From positions 186,001 through 250,000 of the forward strand of contig NZ_JTAN02000002.1 of NCBI RefSeq assembly GCF_000949135.2: a stretch of 64,000 bases of DNA, in the 5' to 3' direction. This document shows, piece by piece, positions 17,857-28,533 of the stretch. Every line of letters begins with the position of its first letter. The stretch's first letter is position 1. The notes under the pieces were generated by a model. The model saw only the letters and a list, made by a program, of their open reading frames with translations. It made no database searches and was not told the origin of the DNA. The DNA is from Burkholderia sp. USMB20 (lineage in GTDB: Bacteria > Pseudomonadota > Gammaproteobacteria > Burkholderiales > Burkholderiaceae). The position numbers were made by a program, and so were the translations under genes.

Positions 17857-18777
17857 ATGTTTTCGAATACCACCGATCTCGATCTCCGGCTCATCCGGGT
17901 CTTCCTGGCCGTCGTCGACGCACGCGGCATCACGGCCGCCGAGGCATCGCTCGGCGTGCGTCAGTCGACCATCAGCACGCAGCTCTCCGCGCTGGAAGCG
18001 CGTGTCGGCTTCAAGCTGTGCGACCGCGGTCGCGGCGGCTTTCGGCTGACATCGAAGGGCGAACGCTTCGCGGCCACGGCGCGCACGCTGGTCGCGGCGA
18101 CGTCGGAGTTCGTCGCGCGCGTGCGCGACATCGACCGCAAGCTGGTCGGCACGTTGTCGATCGGGCTGATCGGGCAGGCGCCGCTCGTCGAGAACGCGCG
18201 CGTCGCCGACGCGATCGGCACGTTCCGCAAGCGCGACCAGGCCGTCACGTTCTCGATGAAGGTCGCATCGCCGCAGGAACTCGAGGAGGGCCTCGTCAAC
18301 AACCAGCTCGATTTCGCGATCGGGTATTTCTGGCATCGCGTGCCGGGGCTCGACTACACGCCGTTGTTTACCGAGGAGCAGGTGATCTACTGCGGTCGCG
18401 GCCATCCGCTGTTCCATGTGTCGCGGCCGGTGTCGATGGACGACCTGCAGGCGCACGACTGGGTGTGGCGTACCTATCCGGTGCCGGAGGAACAGTGTCC
18501 GCTGCCGGAGCGGCGCGTGACCGCGAGCGCGGACAGCATCGAGGCCGCGACGATCCTGATCCTGTCGGGCGGCCATCTCGGCTACCTGCCCGCGCATTAC
18601 GCGGAGCCGTTCGAGCAGCGTGGGCTCGTGAAGGCCGTCGGCCGTGCGACGTTCGGCTTCGATGTGCCGCTGCATCTCGCGATGAAGCGCAACGCGAGCG
18701 GCAAGCCGATCGTCGATGCGTTCCGCGAGGACTTGCTGCGCGCGTTCAACATCAAGGCGGCCGCGCTGGCTGCATAG
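17857..18777 (+). CDS. LysR-family transcriptional regulator
   Basis: LysR protein of 306 residues. The HTH includes GITAAEASLGVRQSTISTQL (about residues 24-43), and the effector domain includes GTLSIGLIGQAPLVENARV. It is transcribed in the same direction as the PuuB-like gene, 135 bases downstream. It could control the polyamine module or the divergent small gene; target and ligand are unknown. Confidence 0.85.
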   Translation: MFSNTTDLDLRLIRVFLAVVDARGITAAEASLGVRQSTISTQLSALEARVGFKLCDRGRGGFRLTSKGERFAATARTLVAATSEFVARVRDIDRKLVGTLSIGLIGQAPLVENARVADAIGTFRKRDQAVTFSMKVASPQELEEGLVNNQLDFAIGYFWHRVPGLDYTPLFTEEQVIYCGRGHPLFHVSRPVSMDDLQAHDWVWRTYPVPEEQCPLPERRVTASADSIEAATILILSGGHLGYLPAHYAEPFEQRGLVKAVGRATFGFDVPLHLAMKRNASGKPIVDAFREDLLRAFNIKAAALAA

Positions 18778-18898
18778 CGCGTGCCGGTCGTGCGGCCGCG
18801 CCGCCCCGCGGGCGAGGAACAGCGGCTGGAATCGCGAAACGCGTGTCCCGGGCGGTCGGCGAACGCGCGGGATGTGAACGAGTATCGGGCGGCTCGCG

Positions 18899-19267
18899 TT
18901 ACGCGCTTGCGCTGTCGTCGCGATATCCGCTCTTGCCGTCGAAGATTTCCTTCAGCGCGGCGCGCAGCGCGACGGGATCGTGTTCGCCGGGCGCAAGATG
19001 AATCACGTAATGCGTGTTGCCGTCGAGCCGCGCGGCGGTGCGCTCGTCGAGTTCGACATCGAGCGTGTCGCCCGTGAGACGCACCGACAGGTCGTTCACG
19101 TGCGCGGTGAGCTGGTCGAGCACCATCACCTCGATCGACGTTTCCTCCGGAAAGCGCAGCAGCGAGAAGCAATAGTTCTGCGCCGCGTCGTGGCAATAGA
19201 TGTTCGCGAAGCTTTCGTCGTCGTCGACATCGGACGTGGCCGCGCCGACGGTAGCGTGTAGTTCCAT
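18899..19267 (-). CDS. hypothetical protein, Imm10-like, 122 aa
   Basis: Small acidic soluble protein without a signal peptide. The overall plan, with an N-terminal strand, an acidic middle (DVDDDESFANIYCHD) and a C-terminal LDVELDERTAARLDGNTHYV followed by a short helix LRAALKEIFDG, resembles the Imm10 family of polymorphic-toxin immunity proteins. This is a weak, pattern-level similarity. No toxin gene is adjacent. It lies about 20 bases downstream of the HxlR gene and is likely in its transcript. Confidence 0.5.
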   Translation of the reverse strand: MELHATVGAATSDVDDDESFANIYCHDAAQNYCFSLLRFPEETSIEVMVLDQLTAHVNDLSVRLTGDTLDVELDERTAARLDGNTHYVIHLAPGEHDPVALRAALKEIFDGKSGYRDDSASA

Positions 19268-19288
19268 GATGTTTCTCTCGGTAAGGGG

Positions 19289-19645
19289 TTATCGGGGCAG
19301 CGCGGCTTGCGCGTCGACCTCGCAACGCGCATCGCGCGCCTTCAGCCACAGCCCGAATTCGCGCATGACCTCGACGACGGGCCGCAGCCGGTCGCCGTCC
19401 GCGGTCAGATCGTACTCGACGCGCACCGGCACTTCCGGATACACGGTGCGCCGCACGAAGCCGGCGTCCTCGAGCGCGCGCAGATCGAGCGTCAGCATCC
19501 GCTGCGAGATGCCCGGCATGTCGCGGCGCAGGTCGCTGAAGCGCTTCGGCCCGTCGAGCAGATACGACACGAGCAGCAGCCGCCAGCGGCCGCCGAGCAT
19601 GCGCATCGCTTCTTCCACGGAACATCCTGTCGCACTCGTCTTCAT
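19289..19645 (-). CDS. HxlR-family transcriptional regulator
   Basis: Winged-helix regulator of 118 residues. The HxlR signature is clear: CSVEEAMRMLGGRWRLLLVS near the N-terminus, then FSDLRRDMPGISQRMLTLDL and the wing GFVRRTVYPEVPVRVEYDLT. The start at 19645 places the conserved Cys near residue 7 as in the family. Members often sense reactive aldehydes or quinones through this Cys. It is divergent from a GST gene, which it probably represses. Confidence 0.85.
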   Translation of the reverse strand: MKTSATGCSVEEAMRMLGGRWRLLLVSYLLDGPKRFSDLRRDMPGISQRMLTLDLRALEDAGFVRRTVYPEVPVRVEYDLTADGDRLRPVVEVMREFGLWLKARDARCEVDAQAALPR

Positions 19646-19780
19646 GCCGCTGACCCTGTCGGTAACTTTTTTGTGACTACGGCACAAACGACTGCCTTCT
19701 TCTCAGTGCTGCGCCGATGCGAGATATTAGCGCCCGCGTCGCGGCGAATCGATAGTCGAACCACCCAATCAAGGAAACGC

Positions 19781-20413
19781 ATGAAGCTTTATCACGCTCC
19801 CGGCAGCTGTTCGCAGGCCATCTGCATCGTGCTGCGCGAAAGCGGCATCGACGCGCAGGTCATCAAGGTCGACGCGCGCAAACACGTCATTGAAGACGGG
19901 CGCAATTACTACGATGTGAGCGAACTCGGCTACGTGCCGCTGCTCGAACTCGACGACGGCACGATGCTGCGCGAAGGACCGGTGATCGCGCAGTATCTCG
20001 CGGACCGGCGCCCCGAAGCGCGGCTCGCGCCCGCGTACGGCACGCTCGCCCGCTACCGGCTGATGGAATGGCTGAACTTCCTCGGCACCGAGATCCACAA
20101 GGGCTTCATCCCGCTGCTTTACGCGGTGCAGGCGGGGCAATACGTCGACCCGGTGCGGCAGAAGCTCGACAGCCGCTTTGCGTGGATCGACCGGCAGCTC
20201 GACGGCAACACGTATGTAACGGGCGATACGTTCACGATCGCCGATGCATACCTGTTCGCGCTGACGGGCTGGGGCAAGGCCGACTGGATGCGCTCGGTGT
20301 ACAACGCGGACATCGACCTGAGCCGCCATGCGAACCTGCGCGCGTGGTACGAGCGGGTGCGGGCGCGGCCGGCCGTGCAGCAGGTGCTGGCCGTCGATGG
20401 GCTGGCACGCTAG
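19781..20413 (+). CDS. glutathione S-transferase
   Basis: Cytosolic GST of 210 residues with an N-terminal thioredoxin-like domain (MKLYHAPGSCSQAICIVLRE; SCSQ is the position of the catalytic Ser/Cys of beta/theta-like GSTs) and a C-terminal helical domain (GDTFTIADAYLFALTGWGK). It conjugates glutathione to electrophiles. AAGGA precedes the ATG. The divergent HxlR regulator suggests induction by an electrophile. Confidence 0.87.
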   Translation: MKLYHAPGSCSQAICIVLRESGIDAQVIKVDARKHVIEDGRNYYDVSELGYVPLLELDDGTMLREGPVIAQYLADRRPEARLAPAYGTLARYRLMEWLNFLGTEIHKGFIPLLYAVQAGQYVDPVRQKLDSRFAWIDRQLDGNTYVTGDTFTIADAYLFALTGWGKADWMRSVYNADIDLSRHANLRAWYERVRARPAVQQVLAVDGLAR

Positions 20414-20483
20414 CGCGTGGGGGCGGCGCCAGACACCGTCAGAAGCCGCACACGTCGCCGCGCCATACCGCAAACCGCCGCGC

Positions 20484-20489
20484 TATAAT
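20484..20489 (+). promoter_or_regulatory. perfect -10 box immediately upstream of a start codon
   Basis: TATAAT lies with its last base 8 bases before the ATG at 20497. A sigma-70 start would then fall at or next to the A of the ATG, implying a leaderless mRNA for the CzcI-like gene. No good -35 hexamer is seen 16-18 bases upstream, so an activator such as CusR may be needed. Confidence 0.45.
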
Positions 20490-20496
20490 CGCCGCC

Positions 20497-20877
20497 ATGA
20501 AACTGCTTCGGACCTTCATCCTGCTGCTGCTTTGCGCGGTGCTGCCCATCAGCGGGCTGGCAGCCAGCGGCTTGACCGGTGAATGTCCGATGCAGCACAC
20601 GATGTCGATGGAAGCGAAGACGGGCATGAGCATGTCCGCCGACATGAGCGGCTGCGATTCGATGAAAGCGTCGCCCACCGACACCACGAAGGCCAAAGCG
20701 AAGGGCATGGCCTGCAAGGTGACGGCCCAATGCCAGTTCGGCAGTCTCTATCACCCGGCCGCCCGCGCCGACGTGAGCCGTCCCGCTGCATTCGCCAGCA
20801 CGATCGTCTTCCACTACGCGCAGTCCGTCCCGATCCGCGACCCGAACGGGTTGTGGCGCCCGCCCCGCATCAGCTGA
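20497..20877 (+). CDS. CzcI-like periplasmic metal-resistance protein
   Basis: Small exported protein of 126 residues heading the Cus-type operon. It has a clear signal peptide (MKLLRTFILLLLCAVLPISG) and then a Met/Cys/His-containing linker (MQHTMSMEAKTGMSMSADM; several Cys) suited to metal binding. The ending, RDPNGLWRPPRIS, resembles CzcI proteins, whose genes precede czcCBA operons, and is echoed in the protein at 31,272 (RPPRRISV). The exact role of CzcI is unsettled; regulation or metal buffering in the periplasm is usual. Confidence 0.7.
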   Translation: MKLLRTFILLLLCAVLPISGLAASGLTGECPMQHTMSMEAKTGMSMSADMSGCDSMKASPTDTTKAKAKGMACKVTAQCQFGSLYHPAARADVSRPAAFASTIVFHYAQSVPIRDPNGLWRPPRIS

Positions 20878-20968
20878 TCCCGATTTGACCGGTTCACCGC
20901 CGAGGCGGTGAGGTTCGTCCCGTGTTCGGGACGTGGAATCCATTCGGGTTCCGACTTGGGGTTACACC

Positions 20969-22258
20969 ATGTCATTCGATTTCTGCACGCCGCGCTTGCG
21001 GCGTGCGTGCCGGCGCGCGCCCGTGCTTTGGGCGGCGCTGCTGGCGGCGGGCGCCCATGCGCAGCAGTCGCCCGTCACGCTGGACGCCGCGCTGCAGGCC
21101 GCCACCGAACGTTCCGCGTCGATGCAGGCCGCGCAGGCTTCGGTGCGCGCGAGTTCGGAAGCGGCAGTCAGGGCCGGCCAGCTGCCGGACCCGATGCTCA
21201 AGGCCGGCATCGACAACCTGCCGGTCAACGGCGGGCAGCGCTTCACCGTCGGCCAGGACTTCATGACGATGCGCCGCATCGGCATCGAGCAGGAATGGGT
21301 GTCCGGCGACAAGCGGCGGCTGCGCGCGGCGCTGGCCGACGAGCGAGTCGGCCGCGAACGCGCGGACTATCTCGTGCAGCTGGCCACGGTGCGCCAGCGG
21401 ACCGCCGCGGCCTGGCTCGACGCCATTTACGCGAAGCAGGCGCTCGCGCTTCGCCAGGCGCTGCTCGATCACATGCGGCATGAGCTCGACGTGACGCAGG
21501 CGTCGTATCGCGGCGCGAAGGCGAGCGCAGGCGAGGTCGTCCAGGCACGCGCGATGCTGGCGCAAACGCAGGATCAGGTGCTCGACGCGCGGCAGGCCTA
21601 TCGCACCGCACTCATCGCGCTCGGCCGCTGGACGGCTGCGCCCGTCACGGACGTGACGGGTACGCCGCCCGCGCCCGAATCCTTCGTGGCGTCGTTGCCG
21701 CCGGACGAACTGCGCGTGTCGCAACCGGCGCTCGTCGCCGCCGCGGACGACATCGCGGTCGCCGAGGCCGACGCCGCGGTGGCCGACAGCGAGCGCAGCC
21801 CGAACTGGACGTGGGAGATCGCGTACCAGCAGCGCGGCGGCGCGTATTCGAACATGGTGTCCGTCGGCGTCACGATCCCGTTGCCGCTCGATCGCAAGAA
21901 CCGGCAGAACCGCGACGTCGCCGAAAAGGCCGCGCTCGCGACGAAGGCGCGCCTGATGTACGAGGACACGCTGCGTCAAGTGCAAGCCGATATCCGTACG
22001 CAGTCCGAAACGCTGGCAAGCGGCCGAGAACGCCTCGCGACCCTGCGCGAATCGCTGTTGCCCGCCGCCGGGCAGCGCGTGCAGCTCGCCACGGCCGCCT
22101 ACCGGGCCAGCACCGGTTCGCTCGCCGACACGTTCGCCGCCCGGCGCGCGCAACTGGACGCGCAGTTGCAGGTGCTCGAGCTCGGACGCGACGTGTCGCG
22201 GACCTGGGCGCAGCTCGAATATCAGGTCGTGCCGGCGACGATGGCCGCCGCGCAGTGA
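20969..22258 (+). CDS. TolC-family outer-membrane efflux protein (CusC/CzcC-like)
   Basis: Outer-membrane channel component of 429 residues for a tripartite metal efflux pump. It has a signal peptide ending near GAHAQQS, then two outer-membrane-efflux domains rich in Ala/Arg/Gln coiled-coil helices (for example [20 protein letters not shown]). It is not a lipoprotein, unlike the second TolC-like gene at 32,048. The ATG at 20969 has GGGG seven bases upstream. It lies 11 bases before cusB, so they are co-transcribed. Confidence 0.85.
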   Translation: MSFDFCTPRLRRACRRAPVLWAALLAAGAHAQQSPVTLDAALQAATERSASMQAAQASVRASSEAAVRAGQLPDPMLKAGIDNLPVNGGQRFTVGQDFMTMRRIGIEQEWVSGDKRRLRAALADERVGRERADYLVQLATVRQRTAAAWLDAIYAKQALALRQALLDHMRHELDVTQASYRGAKASAGEVVQARAMLAQTQDQVLDARQAYRTALIALGRWTAAPVTDVTGTPPAPESFVASLPPDELRVSQPALVAAADDIAVAEADAAVADSERSPNWTWEIAYQQRGGAYSNMVSVGVTIPLPLDRKNRQNRDVAEKAALATKARLMYEDTLRQVQADIRTQSETLASGRERLATLRESLLPAAGQRVQLATAAYRASTGSLADTFAARRAQLDAQLQVLELGRDVSRTWAQLEYQVVPATMAAAQ

Positions 22259-22269
22259 AGGAGAACCTC

Positions 22270-23784
22270 ATGACGAAGCAATCACTGGCGCGTGCGGTGC
22301 TGCTGGCATGCGCGGGCGCGGCGCTGCTCGGCGCCGGTTATGTCGCGGGCATGCGCCATGCATCGGGCGGCGCGGCAACGGCTGCCGTCGCGGCGGCAGG
22401 CACGCCCGATTCGCAGGCCGGACGCAAGGTGCTGTACTGGCACGACCCGATGGTGCCGAACCAGCACTTCGACAAACCGGGGAAATCGCCGTTCATGGAC
22501 ATGCAACTGCAGCCCGTCTATGCGGACGAGGGCGGCGATGCACGGGGCGTCCGGATCGATCCGGGCCTGCAGCAGAACCTCGGCATCCGCTATGCGACCG
22601 TGCGCCGGCAGCAGACGGCGGACGGTTTCGATGCGGTGGGCACCACGCAATTCGACGAATCCCGCGCGGACGTCGTGCAGTCGCGCGTCACCGGCTACAT
22701 CGACCGGCTTTACGCACGGGCGCCGATGCAGCGCGTCGAAAAGGGCGCGCCGATCGCGTCGCTGTTCGTGCCGGAATGGCTTGCGCCGCAGGAGGAATAT
22801 CTCGCGCTCAAGCGGGGCGGGATGGACGGCAGCCTGCTCGATGCGTCACGCGCGCGGATGCGTGCGCTGTCGATGCCCGACGCGATGATCGCCGCGCTCG
22901 ATCGCACCGGCCGCGCGCAGACGCACGTCGTGCTGAGCGCGCCGGAAACCGGCGTCGTCAGCGAACTGAACGTGCGGGATGGCGCGATGGTCGCGCCGGG
23001 ACAGACGCTCGCGAAGATCGCCGGGCTGTCGACGCTCTGGCTCATCGTCGAGGTGCCGGAAGCGCTCGCGCTGAACGTGCAGCCGGGGATGGCGGTCGAC
23101 GCGACGTTCGCGGGCGATCCGGCGCGGCACTTCACCGGCCGCATCCGCGAAGTGCTGCCCGGCATCAGCACGGGCAGCCGCACGCTGCAGGCGCGTGTGG
23201 AGATCGACAATGCGGCGCTCAGGCTCACGCCCGGCATGCTGATGCGCGTGCATGTCGCGGCGCGGAAGGCGGTGTCGCGCCTGCTGGTGCCGTCCGAAGC
23301 GGTGATCGCGACCGGCAAGCGCACGATCGTCATCGTGAAGACGAGCGACGGCCGGCTCCGGCCGGTATCTGTGAAGTTGGGCAACGACGTCGGCGGCGAC
23401 ACGGAAGTGCTCGACGGGTTGAGCGAAAGCGATACGGTCGTCGCATCGGGGCAGTTCCTGATCGATTCGGAAGCGAGCCTGAAAAGCGTGCTGCCGCGGC
23501 TGGAAGGCGCGGCGGGCGCGAGCGCGTCGCAAGCGCCGGCCGCCGCGGCCGCGCCGGTGTACGAAACCACCGGCAAGGTCGAGCAAGTCACCGACGACGA
23601 CATCACGTTCTCGCATCAGCCGGTGCCGGCACTCGGCTGGGGCGCGATGACGATGGCGTTCGGCAAGCCGTCGGCACACGCGTTCCCGGACGTGAAGGCT
23701 GGCCAGACGGTGCGTTTCGCGTTCGTGCAGCGCGACGACGGCTACCGGCTGACGAAGGTCGAGCCGCAGGGAGGCACGCGATGA
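22270..23784 (+). CDS. cusB: efflux RND periplasmic adaptor CusB with C-terminal CusF-like domain
   Basis: Membrane-fusion protein of 504 residues. An N-terminal membrane anchor is followed by the heavy-metal-binding segment [20 protein letters not shown] (about residues 57-76), a CusB mark. Barrel-sandwich and beta-barrel domains follow ([20 protein letters not shown]). After an Ala-rich linker (about residues 410-430) the last 75 residues form a CusF-like copper chaperone domain with the ligand set F-S-H ... [10 protein letters not shown], retaining the Trp and both Met of E. coli CusF. GAAGGAG precedes the ATG. The stop overlaps the cusA start (ATGA). Confidence 0.92.
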   Translation: MTKQSLARAVLLACAGAALLGAGYVAGMRHASGGAATAAVAAAGTPDSQAGRKVLYWHDPMVPNQHFDKPGKSPFMDMQLQPVYADEGGDARGVRIDPGLQQNLGIRYATVRRQQTADGFDAVGTTQFDESRADVVQSRVTGYIDRLYARAPMQRVEKGAPIASLFVPEWLAPQEEYLALKRGGMDGSLLDASRARMRALSMPDAMIAALDRTGRAQTHVVLSAPETGVVSELNVRDGAMVAPGQTLAKIAGLSTLWLIVEVPEALALNVQPGMAVDATFAGDPARHFTGRIREVLPGISTGSRTLQARVEIDNAALRLTPGMLMRVHVAARKAVSRLLVPSEAVIATGKRTIVIVKTSDGRLRPVSVKLGNDVGGDTEVLDGLSESDTVVASGQFLIDSEASLKSVLPRLEGAAGASASQAPAAAAAPVYETTGKVEQVTDDDITFSHQPVPALGWGAMTMAFGKPSAHAFPDVKAGQTVRFAFVQRDDGYRLTKVEPQGGTR

Positions 23785-26700
23785 TCGCGCACGTGATTCG
23801 CTGGTCCGTCCGCAACCGCTTCCTGGTGCTGCTCGCCACCGTGCTGATCGCGGCGTGGGGCGTGCATGCGCTGCGGCAGACGCCGCTCGATGCGCTGCCC
23901 GACCTGTCGGACACGCAGGTGATCGTCAAGGCGTCGTATCCGGGCAAGGCGCCGCAGGTCGTCGAGGACCAGGTCACCTATCCGCTGACGACGACGCTGC
24001 TCGGCGTGCCGGGCGCGAAGACCGTGCGCGCGTACTCGTCGTTCGGCGACGCGTTCGTCTACGTGCTGTTCGACGACCACACCGACCCGTATTGGGCGCG
24101 TTCGCGCGTGCTCGAATACCTGAGCCAGGTGCAGAGCCGCCTGCCCGCGGGCGCGACCGTGTCGCTCGGGCCGGATGCGACCGGGGTCGGCTGGGTGTAC
24201 GAGTACGCACTCGTCGATCGCACCGGCCGTCACGACCTCGGGCAACTGCGTGCGCTCAACGACTGGTTCCTGAAGTTCGAGCTGAAGGCCGTGCCGGACG
24301 TGTCGGAAGTGGCGAGCGTCGGCGGGATGGTGCGCCAGTACCAGGTCGTGCTCGATCCGGACAAGCTGCGCGCGTACGGCATCACGCAGGCGGCGGTCGC
24401 GGACGCGCTCGGCAAGGCGAACCAGGCATCGGGCGGCGCGGTCGTCGAGCTGGCCGAGTCGGAGTACATGGTGCGTTCGTCCGGCTACCTGCGCACGCTC
24501 GACGACTTCCGGCACGTGGTGCTGCGCACCGACGACGCGGGTACGCCGGTGCTGCTCGGCGACGTCGCGCGCATCCAGGTCGGCCCGGCGATGCGGCGCG
24601 GGATCGCGGAACTGGACGGGCAGGGCGAGGTGGCGGGCGGCGTCGTCGTGATGCGCTCGGGCAAGAACGCGCTGACGACGATCGACGCGGTGAAGGCGAA
24701 GCTCGCCGACCTGAAGCGATCGCTGCCGCCCGGCGTCGACATCGTCACGACCTACGACCGCTCGCAATTGATCGAGCGCGCGGTGGACAACCTCCGCGAC
24801 AAGCTGATCGAGGAGTTCGTGATCGTCGGGATCGTCTGCGCGGTGTTCCTGTTCCACCTGCGCAGCGCGTTCGTCGCGATCCTGTCGCTGCCGCTCGGCG
24901 TGCTGGCCGCGTTCATCGTGATGCGCTACCAGGGCGTGAACGCGAACCTGATGTCGCTGGGCGGCATCGCGATCGCGATCGGCGCGATGATCGATGCGGC
25001 GATCGTGATGATCGAGAACGCGCACAAGCATCTGGAGGCTTACGGCCACGCGCATCCCGGCGAGCCGATCACGACGGCGCGGCGCTGGGAACTCGTCGCG
25101 GCGTCGGCCGCGGAGGTCGGGCCGGCGCTGTTTTTCTCGCTGCTGATCATCACGCTGTCGTTCGTGCCGGTGTTTTCGCTCGAAGGGCAGGAAGGCAAGC
25201 TGTTCGCGCCGCTCGCGTTCACGAAGACCTACACGATCGCCGCCGCGGCCGCGCTGTCGGTGACGCTGGTGCCGGTGCTGATGGGGTATCTCGTGCGCGG
25301 CCGCATTCCGCCCGAGCACGCGAACCCGATCAACCGAGTGCTGACCCGCGTGTACCGGCCGCTGCTCGAAGCGACGCTGCAGCGCCCGTGGCGCGCGATC
25401 GGCGTCGCGATCGCCGCGCTGTTGCTGACCGTCGTGCCGTTGTCGCGTCTCGGCGGCGAGTTCATGCCGCCGCTCGACGAAGGCGATCTGCTGTACATGC
25501 CGACCGCGCTGCCGGGCATCTCGGCCGACAAGGCGAGCGAACTGCTGCAGCAGACCGACCGGCTGATCAAGACCGTGCCCGAGGTCGACACGGTGTTCGG
25601 CAAGTCGGGGCGCGCGGATACGGCGACCGATCCCGCGCCGCTCGAGATGTTCGAAACGACGATCCGCTTCAAGCCGCGCAGCGCATGGCGGCCGGGGATG
25701 ACGCCGGAGAAGCTCGTCGACGAACTCGATCGCACGGTGAAGGTGCCGGGCCTGTCGAACGTGTGGGTGCCGCCGATCCGCAACCGGCTCGACATGCTGT
25801 CCACCGGCATCAAGACGCCGGTCGGCGTGAAGATTTCCGGGCCGGACCTGGCGGGGATCGACGCGATCGCGACGCAGGTCGAGGCGGCGGTGAAACGTGT
25901 ACCGGGCGTCACGTCCGCGCTCGCGGAACGGCTGAACGGCGGCCGCTACCTCGACGTCGACGTCGACCGGCTCGCGGCCGCGCGCTACGGGCTGTCGGTG
26001 GCCGACATCCAGTCGGTGGTGTCGTCGGCGATCGGCGGCGAGGATGTCGGCGAAGTGATCGCGGGGCGCGAGCGGTTCCCGATCAACCTGCGCTATCCGC
26101 GCGAGCTCCGCGATTCGCTCGAGAACCTGCGGCAACTGCCGGTCGTCACCGCGCGCGGCGCGCAGATTCGCCTCGGCGACGTCGCGCGCATCGCGATCGC
26201 CGACGGGCCGCCGATGATCCGCAGCGAGAACGCGCGGCTGTCCGGCTATGTGTACGTCGATATCCGCGGCACCGATCTGAGTACGGCAGTCCGTGCGATG
26301 CGGCAGGTCGTTGCGCGACAGGTCGCATTGCCGCCCGGCTATTCGATCGCGTGGTCGGGACAGTTCGAGTATCTCGAACGCGCGGCGGCGACGCTGCGCA
26401 CCGTGGTGCCGGTGACACTCGTCGTGATCTTCGTGCTGCTGTTCGTCACGTTCGGCTCCGCGGCCGATGCGCTGCTGCTGATGTCCACGGTGCCGTTCGC
26501 GCTGATCGGCGGCTTCTGGCTCGTCTGGGCGTTGGGCCACGCGGTGTCGGTCGCGACGTCGGTGGGCTTCATCGCGCTGGCGGGCGTGGCCGCCGAGTTC
26601 GGCGTCGTGATGCTGCTGTACCTGAAGGGCGCGCTGCAGCGCCGCCTCGACGCCGGCACGCCGCTGACCGATGCCGTGCTGCTCGACGCGATTCGCGAGG

Positions 26701-26987
26701 GCGCGGTGCTGCGCGTCCGGCCGAAAGCGATGACGGTCGCCGTCGTGCTGGCCGGCCTCGTGCCGATCATGGTCGGACACGGCGCCGGCTCCGAAGTGAT
26801 GCAGCGCATCGCCGCGCCGATGGTCGGCGGCATGATCACCGCGCCGCTGCTGTCGATGTTCGTCATTCCCGCCGCGTGGCTTCTGCTGCAGCGCCGTCGT
26901 GCGCGAGGCGCGAGCCGTCAGCGGCAATCCGATGCAGTTCCTCACGGCATGAACGTGCCGTCCACCTCAACTGGAGAATCCCGATGA
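23781..26987 (+). CDS. cusA: Cu(I)/Ag(I) efflux RND transporter CusA
   Basis: Inner-membrane heavy-metal-efflux RND pump of 1068 residues, the normal CusA length, with 12 membrane helices and two large periplasmic loops. Marks of the Cu/Ag branch are [20 protein letters not shown] (about residue 565), [20 protein letters not shown] (about 670; its Met is one of the metal-binding triad) and the intramembrane proton relay [20 protein letters not shown]. The C-terminal [13 protein letters not shown] and [11 protein letters not shown] stretches match CusA closely. Translation is coupled to both neighbours by 4-base overlaps with cusB and cusF. Confidence 0.95.
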   Translation: MIAHVIRWSVRNRFLVLLATVLIAAWGVHALRQTPLDALPDLSDTQVIVKASYPGKAPQVVEDQVTYPLTTTLLGVPGAKTVRAYSSFGDAFVYVLFDDHTDPYWARSRVLEYLSQVQSRLPAGATVSLGPDATGVGWVYEYALVDRTGRHDLGQLRALNDWFLKFELKAVPDVSEVASVGGMVRQYQVVLDPDKLRAYGITQAAVADALGKANQASGGAVVELAESEYMVRSSGYLRTLDDFRHVVLRTDDAGTPVLLGDVARIQVGPAMRRGIAELDGQGEVAGGVVVMRSGKNALTTIDAVKAKLADLKRSLPPGVDIVTTYDRSQLIERAVDNLRDKLIEEFVIVGIVCAVFLFHLRSAFVAILSLPLGVLAAFIVMRYQGVNANLMSLGGIAIAIGAMIDAAIVMIENAHKHLEAYGHAHPGEPITTARRWELVAASAAEVGPALFFSLLIITLSFVPVFSLEGQEGKLFAPLAFTKTYTIAAAAALSVTLVPVLMGYLVRGRIPPEHANPINRVLTRVYRPLLEATLQRPWRAIGVAIAALLLTVVPLSRLGGEFMPPLDEGDLLYMPTALPGISADKASELLQQTDRLIKTVPEVDTVFGKSGRADTATDPAPLEMFETTIRFKPRSAWRPGMTPEKLVDELDRTVKVPGLSNVWVPPIRNRLDMLSTGIKTPVGVKISGPDLAGIDAIATQVEAAVKRVPGVTSALAERLNGGRYLDVDVDRLAAARYGLSVADIQSVVSSAIGGEDVGEVIAGRERFPINLRYPRELRDSLENLRQLPVVTARGAQIRLGDVARIAIADGPPMIRSENARLSGYVYVDIRGTDLSTAVRAMRQVVARQVALPPGYSIAWSGQFEYLERAAATLRTVVPVTLVVIFVLLFVTFGSAADALLLMSTVPFALIGGFWLVWALGHAVSVATSVGFIALAGVAAEFGVVMLLYLKGALQRRLDAGTPLTDAVLLDAIREGAVLRVRPKAMTVAVVLAGLVPIMVGHGAGSEVMQRIAAPMVGGMITAPLLSMFVIPAAWLLLQRRRARGASRQRQSDAVPHGMNVPSTSTGESR

Positions 26988-27352
26988 AGATGAATCAACT
27001 GATCGCCACCGCCACTGCCGTTTTCGCGACCGGCGTGTTCGCCGTTCCCGCGCTGGCCGCGGGCGACATGCCGGGCATGGACATGTCCGGCATGAAGATG
27101 TCGTCGGGCGGTGCGGCCGAGTCGCACGCCGCGCTGACCGATGCCGAAGTGAAGAAGGTCGATGCCGCGAGCGGCAAGATCACGCTGAAGCACGGCGCGC
27201 TCGAGAACGTCGGGATGCCGCCGATGACGATGGCGTTCAAGGCGAAGGACGCGGCCATGCTCGCCGAGGTCCATGCGGGTGACAAGGTGAAGGTCCGCGT
27301 CGAGAACGTCAACGGCACGCTGACGATCGTCAAGCTCGTGAAGGCGTCGTAA
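26984..27352 (+). CDS. cusF: copper-binding periplasmic protein CusF
   Basis: Periplasmic Cu(I) chaperone of 122 residues delivering metal to CusCBA. It has a signal peptide (to PALAAG), a Met-rich linker [12 protein letters not shown] and an OB-fold with the ligands His in ITLKHGAL and Met-x-Met in MPPMTMAFK. The Trp that caps the metal in E. coli CusF is replaced here by Met (MPPMTM versus WPAMTM). The start overlaps the cusA stop as ATGA. Confidence 0.9.
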   Translation: MKMNQLIATATAVFATGVFAVPALAAGDMPGMDMSGMKMSSGGAAESHAALTDAEVKKVDAASGKITLKHGALENVGMPPMTMAFKAKDAAMLAEVHAGDKVKVRVENVNGTLTIVKLVKAS

Positions 27353-27466
27353 GCGCGGGGATGCGGGCGGCATGGCCGCCCGCATCGAGCGTCGTCAAGC
27401 GCAGTGCGGTTACGAGGGCAGCGTTCGGGGGCGTGCGCCTGTCGGGCGACGCGCCCGATCCGCGTC

Positions 27467-27530
27467 TTCAGCACCTTCAGCACCCTTCAGCGCCTTCAAC
27501 GCATTCAGCGTCTTCAGCGTCTTCAGCGCG
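27467..27530. repeat. imperfect 9-bp tandem repeat, 7 units
   Basis: Units are ttcagcacc, ttcagcaccc (one base longer), ttcagcgcc, ttcaacgca, ttcagcgtc, ttcagcgtc and ttcagcgcg. The array lies between convergent cusF and the CaCA exporter gene, and its last unit contains the exporter's stop codon (tca at 27523-27525). The period equals those at 16,144 and 33,431. Confidence 0.75.
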
Positions 27531-28533
27531 TCAACGTCACGAACAGATAGCCGACATACCCGGCCCCGTTCGCCAGCAGCGCCCAGATCGCGAGCCCGCG
27601 CGCACGCGCATTGACACGCAGCCAGACCGCCGCCGCGAGCGTGATGACCACGCCGGTCAGCACTTCGGGGCGCGGCTCCCACGGCGTCAGCATGATGCCG
27701 ATCGCCGGTAGCAGCGTGCCCTGGAACACCATCGCGCCGGTGATGTTGCCGAACGCGAGCGTGTCCTTCTTGCGGCGGATCCACAGCACGCTGTTGACCT
27801 TTTCCGGCAACTCGGTCGCGATCGGCACGATGATCAGCGACAGCAGCAGCGCGGAAATACCGAGCAGGTGCGACACGCCTTCGACGCCGTGGATGAAGCC
27901 CTTCGCCCCGCCGACGAGCAGCGCGACGCCGAGCGCGAGCTGCAGCGCGATGGTCGCGAGGTTGGTCGGCAGCCCGACGCGCGACAGGAACATCGCGTGC
28001 GGCGCCTCGGTGCCGTGCCCGGCATCGACGAGCCGGGTCGACGCGCGGAACGTCATCACGACGTACATCACGTAGACGCCGACCAGCATCGCGGCGAGCA
28101 GCGCGCGGACCGCCCACACGTGATGCGGGACGAACATCGCTACGGTGGCGAGCGCGAATGCGGCGATGAAGTAGTTCAGGTCGCGCACGAAGCCGGTCCG
28201 CTCGGGCGCGATCGTGCCGGTCAGTCCGCGCGAGCGGATCACGGCGAGCGTCATCAGGAAGGTCGTCAGCGTCGCGAGCATCAGCGGCGCGCCCAGAATC
28301 GCGCCGACGCCGATCTCCTCGTTGACCGCCGCGTTCGACGTGCCGCCGGCGAGCGCGAGCAGCGGCACCATCGTTTCGGGCAGCGCGGTGCCGACGGCGG
28401 CGAACAGCGAACCGGTCACGCCTTCGGAAATCTTCAGCCGTTCGCCGAGATGTTCGAGCGCATTCGTGAAGAGTTCGGCCGCGACCAGGATGACGATCAG
28501 CATGAACGCCAGTTCGACGAGCATCAGGGTCAT
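27523..28533 (-). CDS. CaCA-family cation antiporter (putative Mn2+/Ca2+ exporter)
   Basis: Inner-membrane cation/H+ or Na+ antiporter of 336 residues with about ten helices in two inverted halves. The duplicated alpha-repeats are visible as GSLFAAVGTALPETMVPLLA (about residues 41-60) and LLSLIIVPIATELPEKVNS (about 232-250), each with the conserved Glu after Pro. Because a yybP-ykoY (Mn2+) riboswitch precedes it, manganese export is the likeliest job; CaCA proteins can also carry Ca2+. GGAGG lies 6 bases before the ATG. Its start overlaps the stop of a 22-codon leader ORF. Confidence 0.85.
   Translation of the reverse strand: MTLMLVELAFMLIVILVAAELFTNALEHLGERLKISEGVTGSLFAAVGTALPETMVPLLALAGGTSNAAVNEEIGVGAILGAPLMLATLTTFLMTLAVIRSRGLTGTIAPERTGFVRDLNYFIAAFALATVAMFVPHHVWAVRALLAAMLVGVYVMYVVMTFRASTRLVDAGHGTEAPHAMFLSRVGLPTNLATIALQLALGVALLVGGAKGFIHGVEGVSHLLGISALLLSLIIVPIATELPEKVNSVLWIRRKKDTLAFGNITGAMVFQGTLLPAIGIMLTPWEPRPEVLTGVVITLAAAVWLRVNARARGLAIWALLANGAGYVGYLFVTLTR

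Noticed and set aside
18899-19267. Toxin-immunity pair around the Imm10-like protein
   Set aside because: The neighbours are HxlR and LysR regulators; no toxin, PAAR, VgrG or RHS gene is present.
23742-26945. Very long minus-strand open frame opposite cusA
   Set aside because: It is an antisense shadow of the high-GC cusA gene: Arg/His/Asp-rich composition, no family resemblance, no ribosome site.
22308-26987. Apparent fusion protein of over 1500 residues spanning cusB and cusA
   Set aside because: The first third is an out-of-frame reading of cusB; cusA starts at 23,781 with an ATGA overlap.
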